Made by a program: the position numbers and the translations under genes. A stretch of 64,000 nucleotides of DNA from Sipunculus nudus (lineage: Eukaryota > Annelida > Sipuncula > Golfingiida > Sipunculidae), in contig CM049317.1 in the NCBI GenBank assembly GCA_026874595.1, positions 69,423,118 through 69,487,117 on the forward strand. The letters are read 5' to 3'. Below, piece by piece: positions 45,374 to 60,300 of the stretch. The notes under the pieces were generated by a model. It made no database searches. It had not been told where the DNA came from and saw nothing but the letters and a program-made list of their open reading frames with translations. Positions within the stretch are counted from its first letter, which is position 1. Each line of letters begins with the position of its first letter.

Positions 45374-48300
45374 CTAATGAAAACATGATAAAATATGTCA
45401 ACGTTCAATAAAATACAAAATGTATATGTAAAACATTGAAATGTTACTTTACCCGACATACAAAAAAAATGGTCAGTTCAGCATGTACACTCCTTGCTGA
45501 GGGTATGTTCTTATTTTAAGTTGTTTGCAACCATGACAAATGGATGATGAGACACCACTTTGGTAAATTATTGAGAAAATATTGTCTCTCTCGCTTTAAT
45601 GTTGTTATAGCTTACCTGCATAATCTACTGTAACACATGGTGTTAGTGGGAACTGGGGGTTTATTTTTGTAACCCTCGATTTATCTTAAATAATACATAA
45701 GGGTTTATCACATGAAATGATTTTGTTCATTTTTTCTCAGTACTGAAATAATAATGATTCCTAACATAGCCGTTAGTAAAACTAAGTTTATTGAATACCT
45801 CAATTTGCGACCTTCTTCTTGTGGCATCGTAGGACGAAAATGTACTGGAACAGCTTTTGGCATCATCCATCTGTAATATTAAATAAAGTATATAACCAGA
45901 ATTTCGAAAGGGGATTCACTTGTTGAAAAATATCAAGAGTATCGTTGTTTAAATGTTACCACATGTATGGTTTGTCATAATACTAAATTGGAACTTCAAT
46001 GACATCTGGAGACTTGCTCTTAATGCAAACAGTAAAATCATATTTTGGGTGATAACCTTCCCTTTATCCCCATCTATCCTGTGTTCCCCACGGACTAAAA
46101 CATGCAAATATCAGATTTTCCACTGGTAGTGAAACTGTAAATATGTTTGCTTCAAGGATTTAACAAATCTTATTGCAGCCCACCACCTGTTTGTGATGAG
46201 GAATAGGAATTTTTCCGACTGGCCAATGGTATAATAATAAATACTGATGCCTGCTTGTTATCATGGGCTGTCATCAATATCTGTATAACTGATGGATTGC
46301 TTGGAAGTTATAACATAAAAACAAACTATAACAAACTAACCCAAGTACTGACAAAGGTTTAACACGATGAGTTTATTTGATTTGATCCGTCCTAAAATAG
46401 GAGATGTTTATATCCTTATAGATAACAAATGATGTATTTTTATGAAAAGTCAAATTAAAGTTTGTTTGAAATCTCGGAATGGCAACAACCAAGAAATAAA
46501 ATGTGCGTTTGATCTTGAATGGCATAAGACTATTGATGCGTCTTTTTGGTGTTAGTGTATAATGTTAAGGATCATCTCGGGCAAGTAAGCAAGCATGAAG
46601 GTCTTCTTGTACACGCTTTAATGTTGTATAAAATGCGTATTCGGTATCATAATGCAGTTCTTCTTGCTCTTATTGTTTTATCTTTCAGATCTTTCAATTT
46701 ATTTTTGCAAGTTCCATTCCTATTTTTAAGCAGCCTAACAGTGATTTAATACTTAACTAATCCGTTTTGTTTTTATTCTACAAATCGTCTTGTTTTTTTA
46801 TGTTTAAAGCATGGCTACCACTGAAAACTACCTTCAGTGCTAAATCCTTTTCACTATAACGTTGACCTGTTCTCCTGGGAAACTTTTCGTTAAGAAATTC
46901 CTCATCATGCCTCTGCTAGAAAAAAAACAGCCAATAACGAAGGCGAATTAAAGTAAGCGGAGTATATTGCGATGAACATAATATCGGAATATTTCTGATG
47001 CTCTGCTGAAGTATGACCATAATTTACGATCAAATTTATATATATTTCTCGTATTTTCAATCGGCGACTTACTAATAACTGAGACAATATGCAAGTAGTT
47101 ACCGTATATGTGTCATTTTGTGAAGCCGCTTGTCTGTGGCCACTGCGTCTGGTAGGAACTTGCTTAGATTTCCTCTAAACATGCAAATCTTATAAAATGA
47201 ATTCCTGATATATGTTAATGCATTGATATATGTGGATGAGTATTTAAATAACTGCAGCTTTTAGAGCTTTTAAACTTGTTAAGTCCATTATGCTTCCTTT
47301 TGAAGTATACATGTTAATTAATGGGCTGCGGTGTTTTTATTTTCATTTGTCAAATGTTTAGATAGTAACCTTTCATTTTTCTTAGAATTAAAAGTCCATT
47401 ATTATCAACTATCACATTATCATTCTGATAAAAAGGTATAAGAAATTAGATTTGTTCAATTAAATTTTACCAGATTCGAATGAAATATAAAATGCAGATG
47501 TACGTACAGTTGCATTGGCAGGTGTATGTATATGCACTTGGGCTTGATTCTCACGGTGCAGGGACTAAACAAAAATAAACGACAGGGTTTTAATATCTAG
47601 TAAGGGCTATGCCAATGATTAATGCTAATTATGTGACTTGTCAGAGACCGACTAAATACGATATAACAAGGTTTTGCCTTAAAGGGTAGTAATTCTTTAA
47701 ATATAAAATAAACTCTTTGTAATGTATCAATTTCAAGTTTTCACGATAAATCCATAAAACATTACATTATTATGTGAAAAGGACACACTGATGTTTAATG
47801 TGTTCACGAAAACAAGGTATAACCTGGATGCAAATTGTTATATAAACAACTTTATATTTGACCAACTATTGCTATATAAACCTCCTCAATAGCCAAATTA
47901 ATATCTCTGTTCACTATTTGTTGATCAAGGTGAGTAATTTTATGATAGCTTTTGAATAAAGGCTCTTTGATCTCGTTTCTCTGTAAATATATTTAGGTAA
48001 TCATTCAAGTCCTGCCACTCAAAGTAATTAGACCTTTGCTGCATTGACTATATTAATTAGAACCTACAATTCATCATTTGCATCATATGGTTTTCTTGTT
48101 CACTTTAACGATTGAGTGTGACCGTTTATTTTGATGCAACAAAGTACTCACCATATATTCCATATTTTCATCGATACCCTGATCACTATGAAGAAGAGGT
48201 TCATGCGCCTCGCTCTCCTATAAATTATAAGCTTTAATGTATACGTTATATCGGGAGCTAGTTTTAACTTGAACTGTGCATGAATAATTCTTTTAGCGAA

Positions 48301-51300
48301 TATGAAATCCTGTTTACCGGTAATATGTTTTCCGAATGACGCTCAAGATTATTTTATTTTTCAGATCTGGTGTTGCTATCAAGTGTGTTTAAGAACAAGA
48401 ATTGCAAACAGTTACGGTGTTTGAATATTGGCCCTCGTAGCCTGTGTGACAATCGGGTTTACGATGATGAAGCTCCGTTTGATCGTGACAGCTGCTGCTG
48501 GTTGGAAATTGTCCTTTGTGTCCCTAAATAAGAAAATAATCACCGTTTGTTATCGTTTAAGTGAAAGTTCATGATGTTTTCCCTTATATGCATTCATAAA
48601 TAACCAATTAATTGCATTCATATAAACAGACAGAATGCCACATACCGATATTATATGTTCATCTGGAATACATTGTTGATCTAATGACCCGTGACCTCTT
48701 CCTCTTTTCAAATATTCCGAAGGTTGTCCCCGTTCGGAGGAATACTACAACAACAAGATATATGGGTAAAAAAGCACAGCTTCTCTCGTGTATTTTAGAC
48801 CACATTACAACATAAACATATGTGTGTATGTATGTGTTTTCACCTACATATATGAATTTTAAACATTCCCTGCTGTGTGATTTCATAAGGTTGTTAGACT
48901 ATTTACAGAAATGAAAACCTTAACAGAAATTTTATTACATATTGTAAATATGAATTACAAATCAAATTAAAGAAATATAAATGATATTAAAGAAATAAAT
49001 CCTTTCAGACAATTATTTGTTTTATAAATGGCTGACTGAAATATATTTCCTGTCAACATGTATTATTTAATTAATTACCTTTAAAAGAAGTTACTTAACG
49101 CTTGATATGTCCATTACAGAAATGAGTAAGAGAAGACATTTTGTAAATATACATTTAAATTAGATATTATGCTAACTTTAATTCTTTCAGATCTTCAAGA
49201 TCAAGATAAATCCACCGATTTCAGGAACAAATATGGAAACAAAAAACTCGGAACAAACAATATTAGTAGAAATAGAATCCCAACTTCACGAAGAACATTT
49301 TAGTTTATTCTGATATTAAAATTTAAGCTTGAGCAACTATTTTGTAAGGGAAATATGCACATTATTGGCCAGTCACTTGCAGAATACAGATCACCGTGCC
49401 ATAGTTTCAGGATTCCAAGGAGATTTACAAAGAACCTTCTTTGAGGTTGGTTTAGAATATTCTAGTTACAATTTGTGCCCTGGCTACTTCACTCGCAGAA
49501 TATATGTTCTTCATGACCTAATGTCAGGTGTCCAAAAATATTTGCCTGGAACCTCCTGGGATGTTGAGTTAAAAGAGTCTACATCTGACTCTCCAATTAT
49601 GTTTTTCTGTCCTTTAGCTCGCAGAATAAAGGTAACGGTGACCTAATTTCATGTTTCCAAGAAATTTTACCTATTATCTCACTGAACATCATATTACACA
49701 ATTCTAGGCCAATAAAATTTGTTCCCCGTCTGCCTTTTAGGTGCTACCAATTATGTTTTCACCCAGTATCTCGCAGAATATAGTTCTCGATAACATTATT
49801 TTACGTCTCAGAAGAGACCTAAATTTTTTCGGTCAAGCGGTTACGGTCTTTGCTCTTTTAACGCCCTCGCTGTTTCATTTGAAGGTCTTTAATATAGAGA
49901 CAAAATGTGTAAACAGGGACCTAATTTCAAGTGTACAAGGAAATGTTTGATCTCCTTGTATCTTACGTTTGAAGATTCAAGGTCCAGCGGTTACGTTTTG
50001 TGTCCTTTTATTGGACGGACATACGGACGAAGACTGACAAAGAGTGATCGCTATAGCTCATCTGACTTTCTCTCTTATCAATCACATGGGTTCACATGCC
50101 TCTAACAATTGTGTCTGCTAGGAATAGACTTCCTTGATCTTTGACAATTTAAAATGTAAACGTATACGTTGTACACATTAATCTGAATTTATGGTGATAT
50201 AATTATATATTACGACCCAATAATAGGTACACCTGAATTCCTAGTCCAATATTATTGATTCATTGTCATTAGAGAATAAGGAATATTGAAGTCTACGTTT
50301 TCATAGACGATGAAAGCATGGTGCCCATGAAAACTGCAAAAGGCTAAAAAAATTTGAATTGATATCTTATCTTACCGCAGCTGAACATGGATGTTCAAGG
50401 TGATATGGGTCACTTCCTCTGTGTCTACTCTTCCGAGTCAAGCTTTCCCGGTCTGGGGACTATAACAGGCATATAAAAAGAATAAGGTTCAAATTTTATT
50501 CTAATTGTAAATTTATCATATATATATATATAATAGACAGCATGTTACAAATATGAGTAAATTGTATATCTCAAATGCATATAAAAACGAACATCAAATT
50601 GACAAAATTGACAAATGCCGTGTCTGGGCATCCTTCTTCAGGAGTTTGCTGTAACTGGTACTAAACATTAATTATCAATGTCGAATGGGCGGCAGAGTTT
50701 TTTGTTCTATTAATCCTTACCCTGGGGCTTTTGGCTATTTTGTAGCGGGGTCATCCAAAACAATCCGCTTACACACGGCCTTTTTTAATGTTTTCTTGTA
50801 AAGTAAACACGGGCTGCACTTATTGATTGCAAGCAGGTTTTGTGGGATTTGGGCAAACTAGAGTGCTTGTGAGCTTCATGTGGCAAGGAACTTTCTCAGG
50901 AGAAATATGTGTGTGGAGGTCACCACTTGCTGTAGCTGGACATTTCAATGAAAGGACCTGCGGGTCTTACTATGGTATCAAGAGACCAGTTGTTTCATGA
51001 ACTATTTCTAACATTAGAAAACTTAAACACTGAAAAAATTATTTGCCAAGTTACAGCATATTTTTATCACACAGTGTGTGTATGAACTGGTTTATTCCCG
51101 GTACACCTGGTGGCGAACTTTTGGACTGAGAGGGGATATTTTCCTGGTCTCGGCAGACTTTTGGTGGTGGAGTGCTATGACCAACCTGTGGACGGCCATT
51201 TAGTCGATGTCTGTTGTAGGTCTTTTTGCATGTACTGTTTTAAGTCCAGCAAAACCTAAATTAATGCAGCTCAGTGTATGGTAATACGGTACTATGGTAA

Positions 51301-54300
51301 TACTGGATGTTTGCATGTAAAGACCTTGTAGTGTAATTGTTTTTCACTCTTACATGCATTTTGAAAGCCCCAATTATATTCCTAAAGTTTAGCTGATTAC
51401 TAGAATTCTTAAATGTCCTTTTGCTCCTTGATATAAAATGAGATTAAACTGAAGAATATGGACCTTATTTAATCAGTACATACGAAATCAAGTGGTACCC
51501 CTGACAATTTTTATAGCTTGAGTTCAGCATCTTTTCTTATTGCCCAGAATATCAAAGTATATAGGAGTTAATGTAAAGATCCACATGTGATCTATAAAAG
51601 TGACCGAAACAATTGTTATTATTTTGGGATAACAGTGGGTTGTTTATTTTTATAGGTTGTGATTTGTATGTTTTGTCTACCTGGCTGCCTCGTGTGATGC
51701 CTCTGCGGATACGGGCTAATATTATCCGAGAACGTTCTGCAGAAGAAGGCCACGCAAAATTCATTTTATTTTGTTTTTAGTGTAAATAATTGTATCATTA
51801 AACGCTTTATATCTTCTCTTTGTTAAACCCACGCTGCCATGAGAGTCAGTCCTTAGGAAATCATCAAAATTTAGAGACATAATAAAAGAATCTAAGTTTG
51901 ATCCTGATCCAGTATATGACTTGTATGTGACCGTGACACACTCCTCATGGCTGTATAATCAAATTAAGATCCTAATTTTTCATAATGATAAGCTATAATG
52001 TCAGCAACACTTTTAAAGACAATTTTGATATTAAATTCTGATTTTAGACAAAATTAAGACATTGACTCATGAAATGCTTACATTCGTGGTTGCTGAATGC
52101 ACGTTCGTTGGGCGATGTATCGACTGACTATACCCCTGGATGTTTGATAAGGTTCCTTTATTTCGGTCCCCCTGTAAAACATTTGCAGACTAACATAATG
52201 CAACTCATCTACCGTTCATATATATACCCGTTCGTTCTAGTGCTACATAACTACATCCTAGGTCCCAAGACGGATCGTTTCATCATGAGAAGTATAATAA
52301 CTTATGTCTGGGCCGTTCTTCTCTATTATGTTATATTAAGATTAAATCATGCTGGCGTCATCCGAAACAGCTGAGAATTGAAAATAAAAATATGGATCTG
52401 CAATAGCCTGCACTCATTTTCCCCAGGTATTAAAATGTCCGTTATGTTTACATTGTCAAACATTGTTAGATTTAAACTGTCTAATGATTTAAAACGCTGT
52501 GGATTTATATACCTATATATATATATATATATATATATAATACATGAATATATATATATAGATTTATATACCTATATATATATATATATGAATATATATA
52601 TATATATACATATATAATTATACATTTATATAATTGTGTGCGTGTCAATTTCAAGATGATAGGCAGCACAGAGACAGAATGTGGGAAATGCTTTATCGGG
52701 GAATAGGTTTTTCAGAACCTTTATCATAACGGCTTTAAAATGCTAACTTTATGTTAATTTGTAAAGCCAGTAAGACACATACCGGTCTTTAAGATGATGT
52801 AAATCTGACTGTATAAAATAACTGTTGGTTGGACTGACCCTTCTTTTCATATGAAAACAAAATATAAATTGCTGTATCCCGGATACCATTTCGCATTATT
52901 TTGTCAATGGAACAAAGACTCCACGTATAAATTTCACAGGCTAGAATAAAATATTTTTTAATATAGAACCATTTTTATATATGGTATTTTATTTGATGAC
53001 AAACAAGTAATGCTGACTAACCAATAATGTTCCCGTTTCTAGCAGTAAAAAGCAAAAAGCGCAATATTTAATGAAAGATCAGTTCTATTATTTTATCAAG
53101 GAAAGGAGGAAATATACGTTTTGCATAGTAGGGAATAAAATGTCGGGATCTGCGGTGTATATTTTCAGATGATCTTAAGTTTCAGAGGCAATTCAAAGTG
53201 GCGTTTTGTACAGTCGTATCTTGCCAGTTATTATCCTGCCCATAGACGTGTGCATCGTAAGTATATTTATGTCAATTACAAAATAAATATTGATAAATAC
53301 CAGTTTGAAACGGACGTCTTTTCGCTGGCTTTTATTGACTGGAATCTGGTTCCTCACAGTTGTTAAAGTCTCATTCTGAAAGTGTTGATTATCTGCTGAT
53401 CTGATAAGATGGCCTCTCGAGGGGATTTCAGAAATCTGTTGCTGCAAGTAGCAATTATAAACAGTGTATTTATGAAGGAAAACTATTAAATACTGTGTCA
53501 TGCTGTCATGTATAGTTAGTCATGGGAGTCAATTTAAGGCATTATTATTCAAACAAATTGAATAAAAATGCATTAAGACACACTGCATTAATTTGCATAC
53601 ATTTAATCATAAGAATTTTTATATTAAAATAGCTAGTGTGATTAAAAAGTATTAACAACACGATCACGTACTGTTATTCAGTTTTTTTTTAATATCTACG
53701 TCCATTTAAACTCCCTTGTATTGATCCTTTCCATGGCAACACAACATAAAATAAGTACACTTTTATTTATACTTTTCCAATTATATCTTGTTTGATATTT
53801 TGTTCCCTATTAACAGGATAAAAGCGAGCGTTTATTGAAAAATACCGTATTACAATATCCCTCGTGCGTCTGATGTTCACTAAATGGTCTGTTAGCACCA
53901 TGCCTCGCAGGAACAGGCCTTGTTTGGTCCTGCAAGAGCAACATCTTGTAAAGAATAGGATACTTTGTTGAAAATAAATTCAACGACATGAATGGAGGCA
54001 AGCATAAAAAACACAAGGAAACGAATGTATACCATATTGAATAGTACATGGGATATGAAATGTGCAAACCTTTATCTTAAATACTAGTATTTCATACTGT
54101 TACCCATGAATTAAAGATAACATTTTAAAAGGAAATGTTCAACAAATTTATCCTAGTTAAAGGAGATTAAACAGTTACATTAACTCAAGTTAGCATAAAT
54201 ACAATAAGAACAACACATGCTTATTACATTGAAACACATTGAGCCCATGGCATTTTATCTGCCGATGATGAAAAAATGAATATATAGATGAACAAAAGAT

Positions 54301-57300
54301 ATGTGGAAGTGTCAAATGTTTTTCACAATCTCTTTCTGGAATTTTCACGTTTTGTTGGTAAACATGACAATAGGTTAATTATCTTAGATCTGTAAGACAA
54401 CAACGACTAATAGAAAACAAATGAAAATTGTCACATTTGAATAGTTTGATACAGGCAAATGTGGACAAATTACACTATGGCCTTTGCTTCCTATGTGTTT
54501 ATACCAAACTGGTCGCAATGGCGATGAGAAGTTCAAAACACACAAGATTGTGTAATATACATTTCATAAAAACTAAATTTTTCGAGTATTGCCTTGATTT
54601 TTTTAGACAAATGTCCTTAAAGTTTAATTCTTTATTAAAGAAACAGTAATTAGTATGTTTATTTACTAATTATTTTGCCTTATAGTGTTGATTGAAATTA
54701 AGACGTATATTTAAGTATAATTAGGCGAATATAATCGAATAATGTTACTGTTGGTTTTGTTTATGATATGTTTATTTTGAGGATTTAATGTGAAAAATCA
54801 CGATCCAGCTGTCAGCTGGAATTTTTTATGTTCCACTTTAAAATGTAACGGTAACCAAATTTTACACCTGCAATATTTTCCTTTCTTATTCTATCAGTAA
54901 TGTGCAACTGATGATCTGTTCTAAAAAAAATCTCTCGTGGTGACTTCACAAATCTGTTGCTGCGCGCACCAATTGAAAACTGTGTATTTATGTAGAGAAA
55001 TCATATATAATATCGTTTCGCGTTGACATGTATATTACATTATGAGAGTCAATTTTAAGCATTTTTATAAAGCAAATGTATGCCTAAAATGTTTTTAGAC
55101 ATACTGCATGTATCAACATTCTTTTGACTTCGGAATAATAATAGAAAAATAACACATGAATAAGACGTATGTATATAAGACGATAACGTATTGTGAATCT
55201 TTTTTATTTTTATGTCGATTCAGTGAACACAGTTTGGTCTTCTCTTCTAGAGCAACACAACATAGAAAGTACCTTTTCTGTAAGCAACTTAAACATTATC
55301 GGTATAAGGAAGAGGTATGTACAAATAATTATGTTCGTGTGACTAGAAGAAATTTGCTGATCAAAACACAAGATAAAGTAAGAAATTTCATTACAATTAT
55401 CCTAATATTTGGCTATTATCGTCTTGTTTAGATTAAAAAGAATGAATGTCTTTAAATTAATTCCTAATTCAGATCAGTATTAATAAGTATGTTATTTTGC
55501 TGTTTAGGTTTCATCCTTTATATCTGTTTTTATTCACATTGTTGTATAAAATGGAACAATCGCATAAAAACTACCATCACCGTAAGATCCTCCCCAATAA
55601 TACTTGTTTTAAATGGCCTGCGAGTATCCCTGGTGTAACCCGCTATGTGATGTTCTTGTTAAAAAACAACACCATTGAATATGTATTATGTACATTGAAA
55701 TGGTTTTGTTGTAATAAAAGGATATGGGTATAGGTATTATATAATTATATTAATTATATCTGTATACCATCGTAAGTCATTATACAGGATAACAGTGACA
55801 AAGGTATAATCAACTGTTACTTCCACAAAATAGTTTTCGAATCTTTCTTGCATTGCAATTGCAAACCATAGGGTCCAGTTTGTTAAAAAAATTATTGTTA
55901 TTACATTGTCAAAGTAGGCGACAGTGATTTACCTGTGGCTGATGAATATTTGAATACATGATATCAAGTTAATCTGGATAAATTTGACTCTGATAACTTT
56001 CTATCAATATCCCAGTGTATGGCTTATTGTGAATCATATATTCAATGAATAAACATTAATCTACTTTATGATGACAAAGTTAGATTGCAGGTCCGAGATT
56101 AGTTTTTAGATAAATCCTGTATAAACACCGATCAAGTATTATTCAGATGAGCTGTCAGGTGTATATCGATTTAACTACTGTTTCTTTAGTCCTCATTTCA
56201 GTTTGATGGTTAAATACCCCTCTATTTATTTTGAAACATGCTGCTGTAATTTTTTTTATGAATGGGAGTATGCACTCTATGTACATTTGCATACTAAAAT
56301 GGTTACCTTGTTTGAACACCCGCCGTCTCGAATTTTTGGAGGCATGGATCTGTAATTTCTGTATGTGTATCCCTGTGCATGATTCCAAAGTACAAAATGG
56401 AACATCCAATATGTTGATATTATAGCATTGGCTACATGAAAAATTATAGTTTCAAGACTTACAAATAACCCTTTATGACCATAAATTGCCATGTTGTTTT
56501 ATTTTACTTTATGCTCTGTATTTTCTCTGTTGGAAAGTACGGATTTCATTTCATTTGGCCTGGAAGGATAAAACATTACTTCTAGAAAAATAGCACGGAG
56601 AAACATGATATATCAGATAAAAATTCTACTTTGATTTTGTTTTGATATTTCGGCACGGTCGTGCCCCTGCCATGTTTAAAGTTTCATTCCGAAAACAAAT
56701 TATTGTAATAAGCAAATGCTTCTACCATCAAGTATGAACGTATGACATGTATAACGTAAATCGTGGTATCATTCTTGAATACCCACAACTTTGGGTTATT
56801 TCTTGAAAGATTGTAGTACATATTTGTTCCATTCAGCACAAGCATGAACGGCTTAACAGAAGGATTTAGATAATCACCGTATTTGAAGAGTCCTGGATAA
56901 GATTAAGTGAATCCGACACTCTGCAAGTATTTCTTCCGTCGCGCATTACCCTTCCGTCCCCCTAAATATGAAATGAAAAAAAAATATACATTTGCCCCGT
57001 CTAAGAGTAATCGTATCTTTGCAGGGCCATACATCAGTGGTTTAAGGAACAACACAGGATAAAGGATTTGCACGGTCAACACGACCAAGGATTAGCCCTC
57101 GGTTTAATGAGAAGATGGGACGAACGGTTGTGGGTGTCATTTTCCGAGCCAGCGATGGGGTTGATAACAAGTCCAGGTGCGGTACATCGAGCCTGGTTTA
57201 CACCAGGATATTTGTGTGTTACCACAATGTCTCTTTTCCCGAAATCAAAATGGAATTCTGCAGGTGTCTATAGTTAGTGAAATCGGTACTAAATAAGGAA

Positions 57301-60300
57301 GCGGTTACTTTGATTCAGAAAATGTCTTAACAAAAGTATTCATTTTATATAGAACTACTTTTAGCGTCTTACATTACTCCTTTAATGACCATTGTCCCAC
57401 CCTAGCATGCGTGAACACCAAATGCCCGTCTCTGACAATTGAGAAAACGCCCTAAATCTACAGACCTATATATAAAAAATGTTTTAAATTAATGTAAATG
57501 CTTTGGGATCGACTGGTTTTTTATCACAAGGACTCAACGCCAAACTAGATATAACGGTTTTCAAGACAATTTTTCTTCGATAACATAGAAAGGTTAGACA
57601 TATATCAGTGAACTCACTCTTGCGTTGACATGTTCAGTCGCATGCACTTGCACTTCAACCTCTTGGATCTTAACAGAAATGCTATTATTAATTTAGAGCC
57701 TTTGACGAATATCGTCTAATTCTTTTAATGGCAATGATAGATATTCCATGATATTGACTCACATATCAAAGACAGTGGTTATGGTTTGATAACAAATAGG
57801 TTAACAGTACCATAATATATTCCCTCATTTGTTCAATGAAAATATCATGTGAAATATGTTAAATATATTTTTGTAAAATTACAAGAAATAAAAGTCAGAC
57901 AATATGCTAAAAATTCAAATATCCAGCTCGCCAGTGAAAGACAATGCTCTTAATATAGGTTGTAATATTAATTATATTGTATTCAATTAGTTTTGTGTAT
58001 TATTACTTCAAATTATGGTTGTCACACTGAGTGTTGTCTAATGAATACCCTTCATTCGTTAATTCCTGCTAAGTACTTTAAGCAAACCCAGAGTGAAACT
58101 ACGTAAATCAATGCTTTTCCTTGGTCGCAAAAACTGTCATTAACTATCATGATCATTATCGATGCAAAGAATCATGGTGATCAATGCATAAGTTGTTCGA
58201 ATACTTGCGATTCTGTATCAAATTTTCCATTATTTTGGGGGTACTTCGGAGCCCCATAGCTTGAAGAATATTGGTAACAGAGACCTAATTCCAACTTTTT
58301 AAGGAGATTTTTCATGGTTCTTTCTGGATGTTAACTTAGAAGATTCCAGTTTAAGTCTTAACGATTTGTGCCCTTGTGTCCGGACAGAAGGCTGGACGGT
58401 TGACGGACAAAGAATGATTGCTATAGCTTAGGCGAATTACAGTCAGCGGAGCTTAAAATGAAAAGCAGAGCTCGTGAATCACAAAATTGTACATGCTAAC
58501 TTATTATTACTCGTTATACTCACTGTGCCTCCTACATTTTGGCCAATATTCTGCCGAATATTTCTTAAAGGCTCCCTGCCTTCATTCCCCTTTAGCATAT
58601 CAAAGATAAACATGCAGTTTATTGGAGGATTCATAAAATTACTGATAACAGCGTTACTGGGAATCGTTCTATCTTGTATCCTTGAACATATTTTAAAACA
58701 AACATACGGGTTCGACCCCAGAGTTTTGATGTTTTGAATTGAGAGAAAGAATGTGAGACAAAACGCTTTTCCACTGGCGTCATGAATCGTCAGAAACAGA
58801 CTTAATAAAGACTCGTAACTAAAATTGCAAAAAGGATCATAGGCTACATTGAGGCGTAGTTGCTATCAACAAAAAGGTAAAAAGCAAAGGTCGTGCATCC
58901 ACAGAAATGTACATGCAATCTTATTATATGCAATAAGTCACATACTTATGCTCATGCGCGATTTAGTCGCAATACTCACTGTGTTTTGTACATTTCGGTC
59001 GATATCCTGCTGAATGTTTCCTATAGGCTCTCTGGCTCCATTCCCCTGTAACATTTCATAGATAAACATGCAGTTGATTAGAGGATTCGAACAGTTTGTA
59101 ATAATAGCGTCTATGACGGGTTCAACCTCGTACCGTAAAACATATTTTAAGACAAACAAACGGTTCGACGCAACATTTCTGATGTATTGAGTTGAGAGCT
59201 AGAATGTAAGACAAAACGCTTTTCAAAGGTCGTCATGAACCGTCATATACAGTCCTAACCGGGCCTAATAAACACTTGTAATTGATTCTTTTAAAAGGAC
59301 CATAGGTTACATTGAAACGACATTGCAACCAAAACAAGTTGGAAAGATTTCGTGTATCCACAGAGGTGCAGAAGCAATCCTATTATATGCGATGAGTGAC
59401 ATGCTCGCTCATCTACATGCGTAATTAAAGTCGAAATACTCACTGTGCCTTGTACATTTTGGCCTATATTCTGCTGAATATTTCCTGAAGGTTCTCTGGC
59501 TCCATTCCCCTGTAACATATCAAAGATAAATATGCAGTATTTTAGAGGATTCCTACAATTACTGATAAAAGTGCCTTGAGGGATTTTATCTTTTATTTTG
59601 CAACATAATTTAAGTCAAACATACGGGGAGACTCCAGAGTTCTGGTGTATTGAACTGAGAGCTAGATTGTAAGACAAAACGCTTTTCAAAGGACGTGATG
59701 AACCGTCATATACTGTCATAACCAGGCATAATAAAAACTAATTGGTAATTTTAAAAGGGATCATAGCTTACATTGAAACGACATTGCAACCAAAACAATT
59801 TGTGTAGATGTCGTGAGTCAACAGAGGTGTACTTGTAATCTTTTTATCGGCTATTTGTAACATGCTCACTTATGCTCATGCAAGATTTAAGTCGTAATAC
59901 TTACTGTGTTTTGAACATTTTGGTCGATATTCTGCTGAATATTTCCTATATGCTCTCCGACCCCATCCCCCTGTAACAAATAATGGAGAAAATTGAAGTT
60001 GGAAATTATTCTTAAAAGTATTGATAATAGCATCTACGTTAGATTGAATGGCTTAACAGAAAGATTTAGATAATCATCGTATTTGAAGAGTCCTGGATAA
60101 GATTAAGTGAATCCGACACTCTGCAAGTATTTCTTCTGTCGCGCATTACCCTTCCGTCCCCCTAAATATGAAAAAAATATACTTTTGCACCGTCTTAGAG
60201 TAATCGTGTCTTTGCAGGGGCATACGTCAGTGGTTTAAGGAACAACACAGGATAAAGGATTTGCACGGTCAACACGACCAAGGATTAGCCCTCGGTTTAA

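Larger units (their letters stand above)
56846..60049. repeat. Tandem array, unit 1 (about 3.20 kb)
   Basis: Starts at CGGCTTAACAGAAGGATTTAG; the same start recurs at about 60050 and 63308. It holds six cassette exons and one repeat A copy (58130-58440). It is slightly diverged from unit 2 and lacks about 62 bp present at 61211-61273. Confidence 0.9.

Noticed and set aside
49329-50105. Three overlapping plus-strand ORFs of 66-105 codons.
   Set aside because: They lie in reverse-orientation copies of dispersed repeat A, and similar reading frames occur in its other copies.
51678-51770. Minus-strand segment with a CTTCTGCAG acceptor and GTAGAC donor.
   Set aside because: Its length is not a multiple of three and it does not fit the phase-0 series; another frame starting from ATG 51764 is equally open.
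52290-52360. Minus-strand peptide KNGPDISYYTSHDETIRLG before a TAG, possible terminal exon.
   Set aside because: The acceptor that would give phase 0 (ATAATAGAG) is poor; the better one gives the wrong phase.
53169-53256. Plus-strand segment with TTTTCAG acceptor and perfect GTAAGT donor.
   Set aside because: No plus-strand partner exons nearby and it lies within the minus-strand exon array; probably chance.
57000-57290. ORFs of about 60 codons conserved between tandem units (minus strand, also at 60417-60235 and 63675-63493).
   Set aside because: Conservation is explained by the recent tandem duplication; there is no splice support and the frame is not kept in unit 1.
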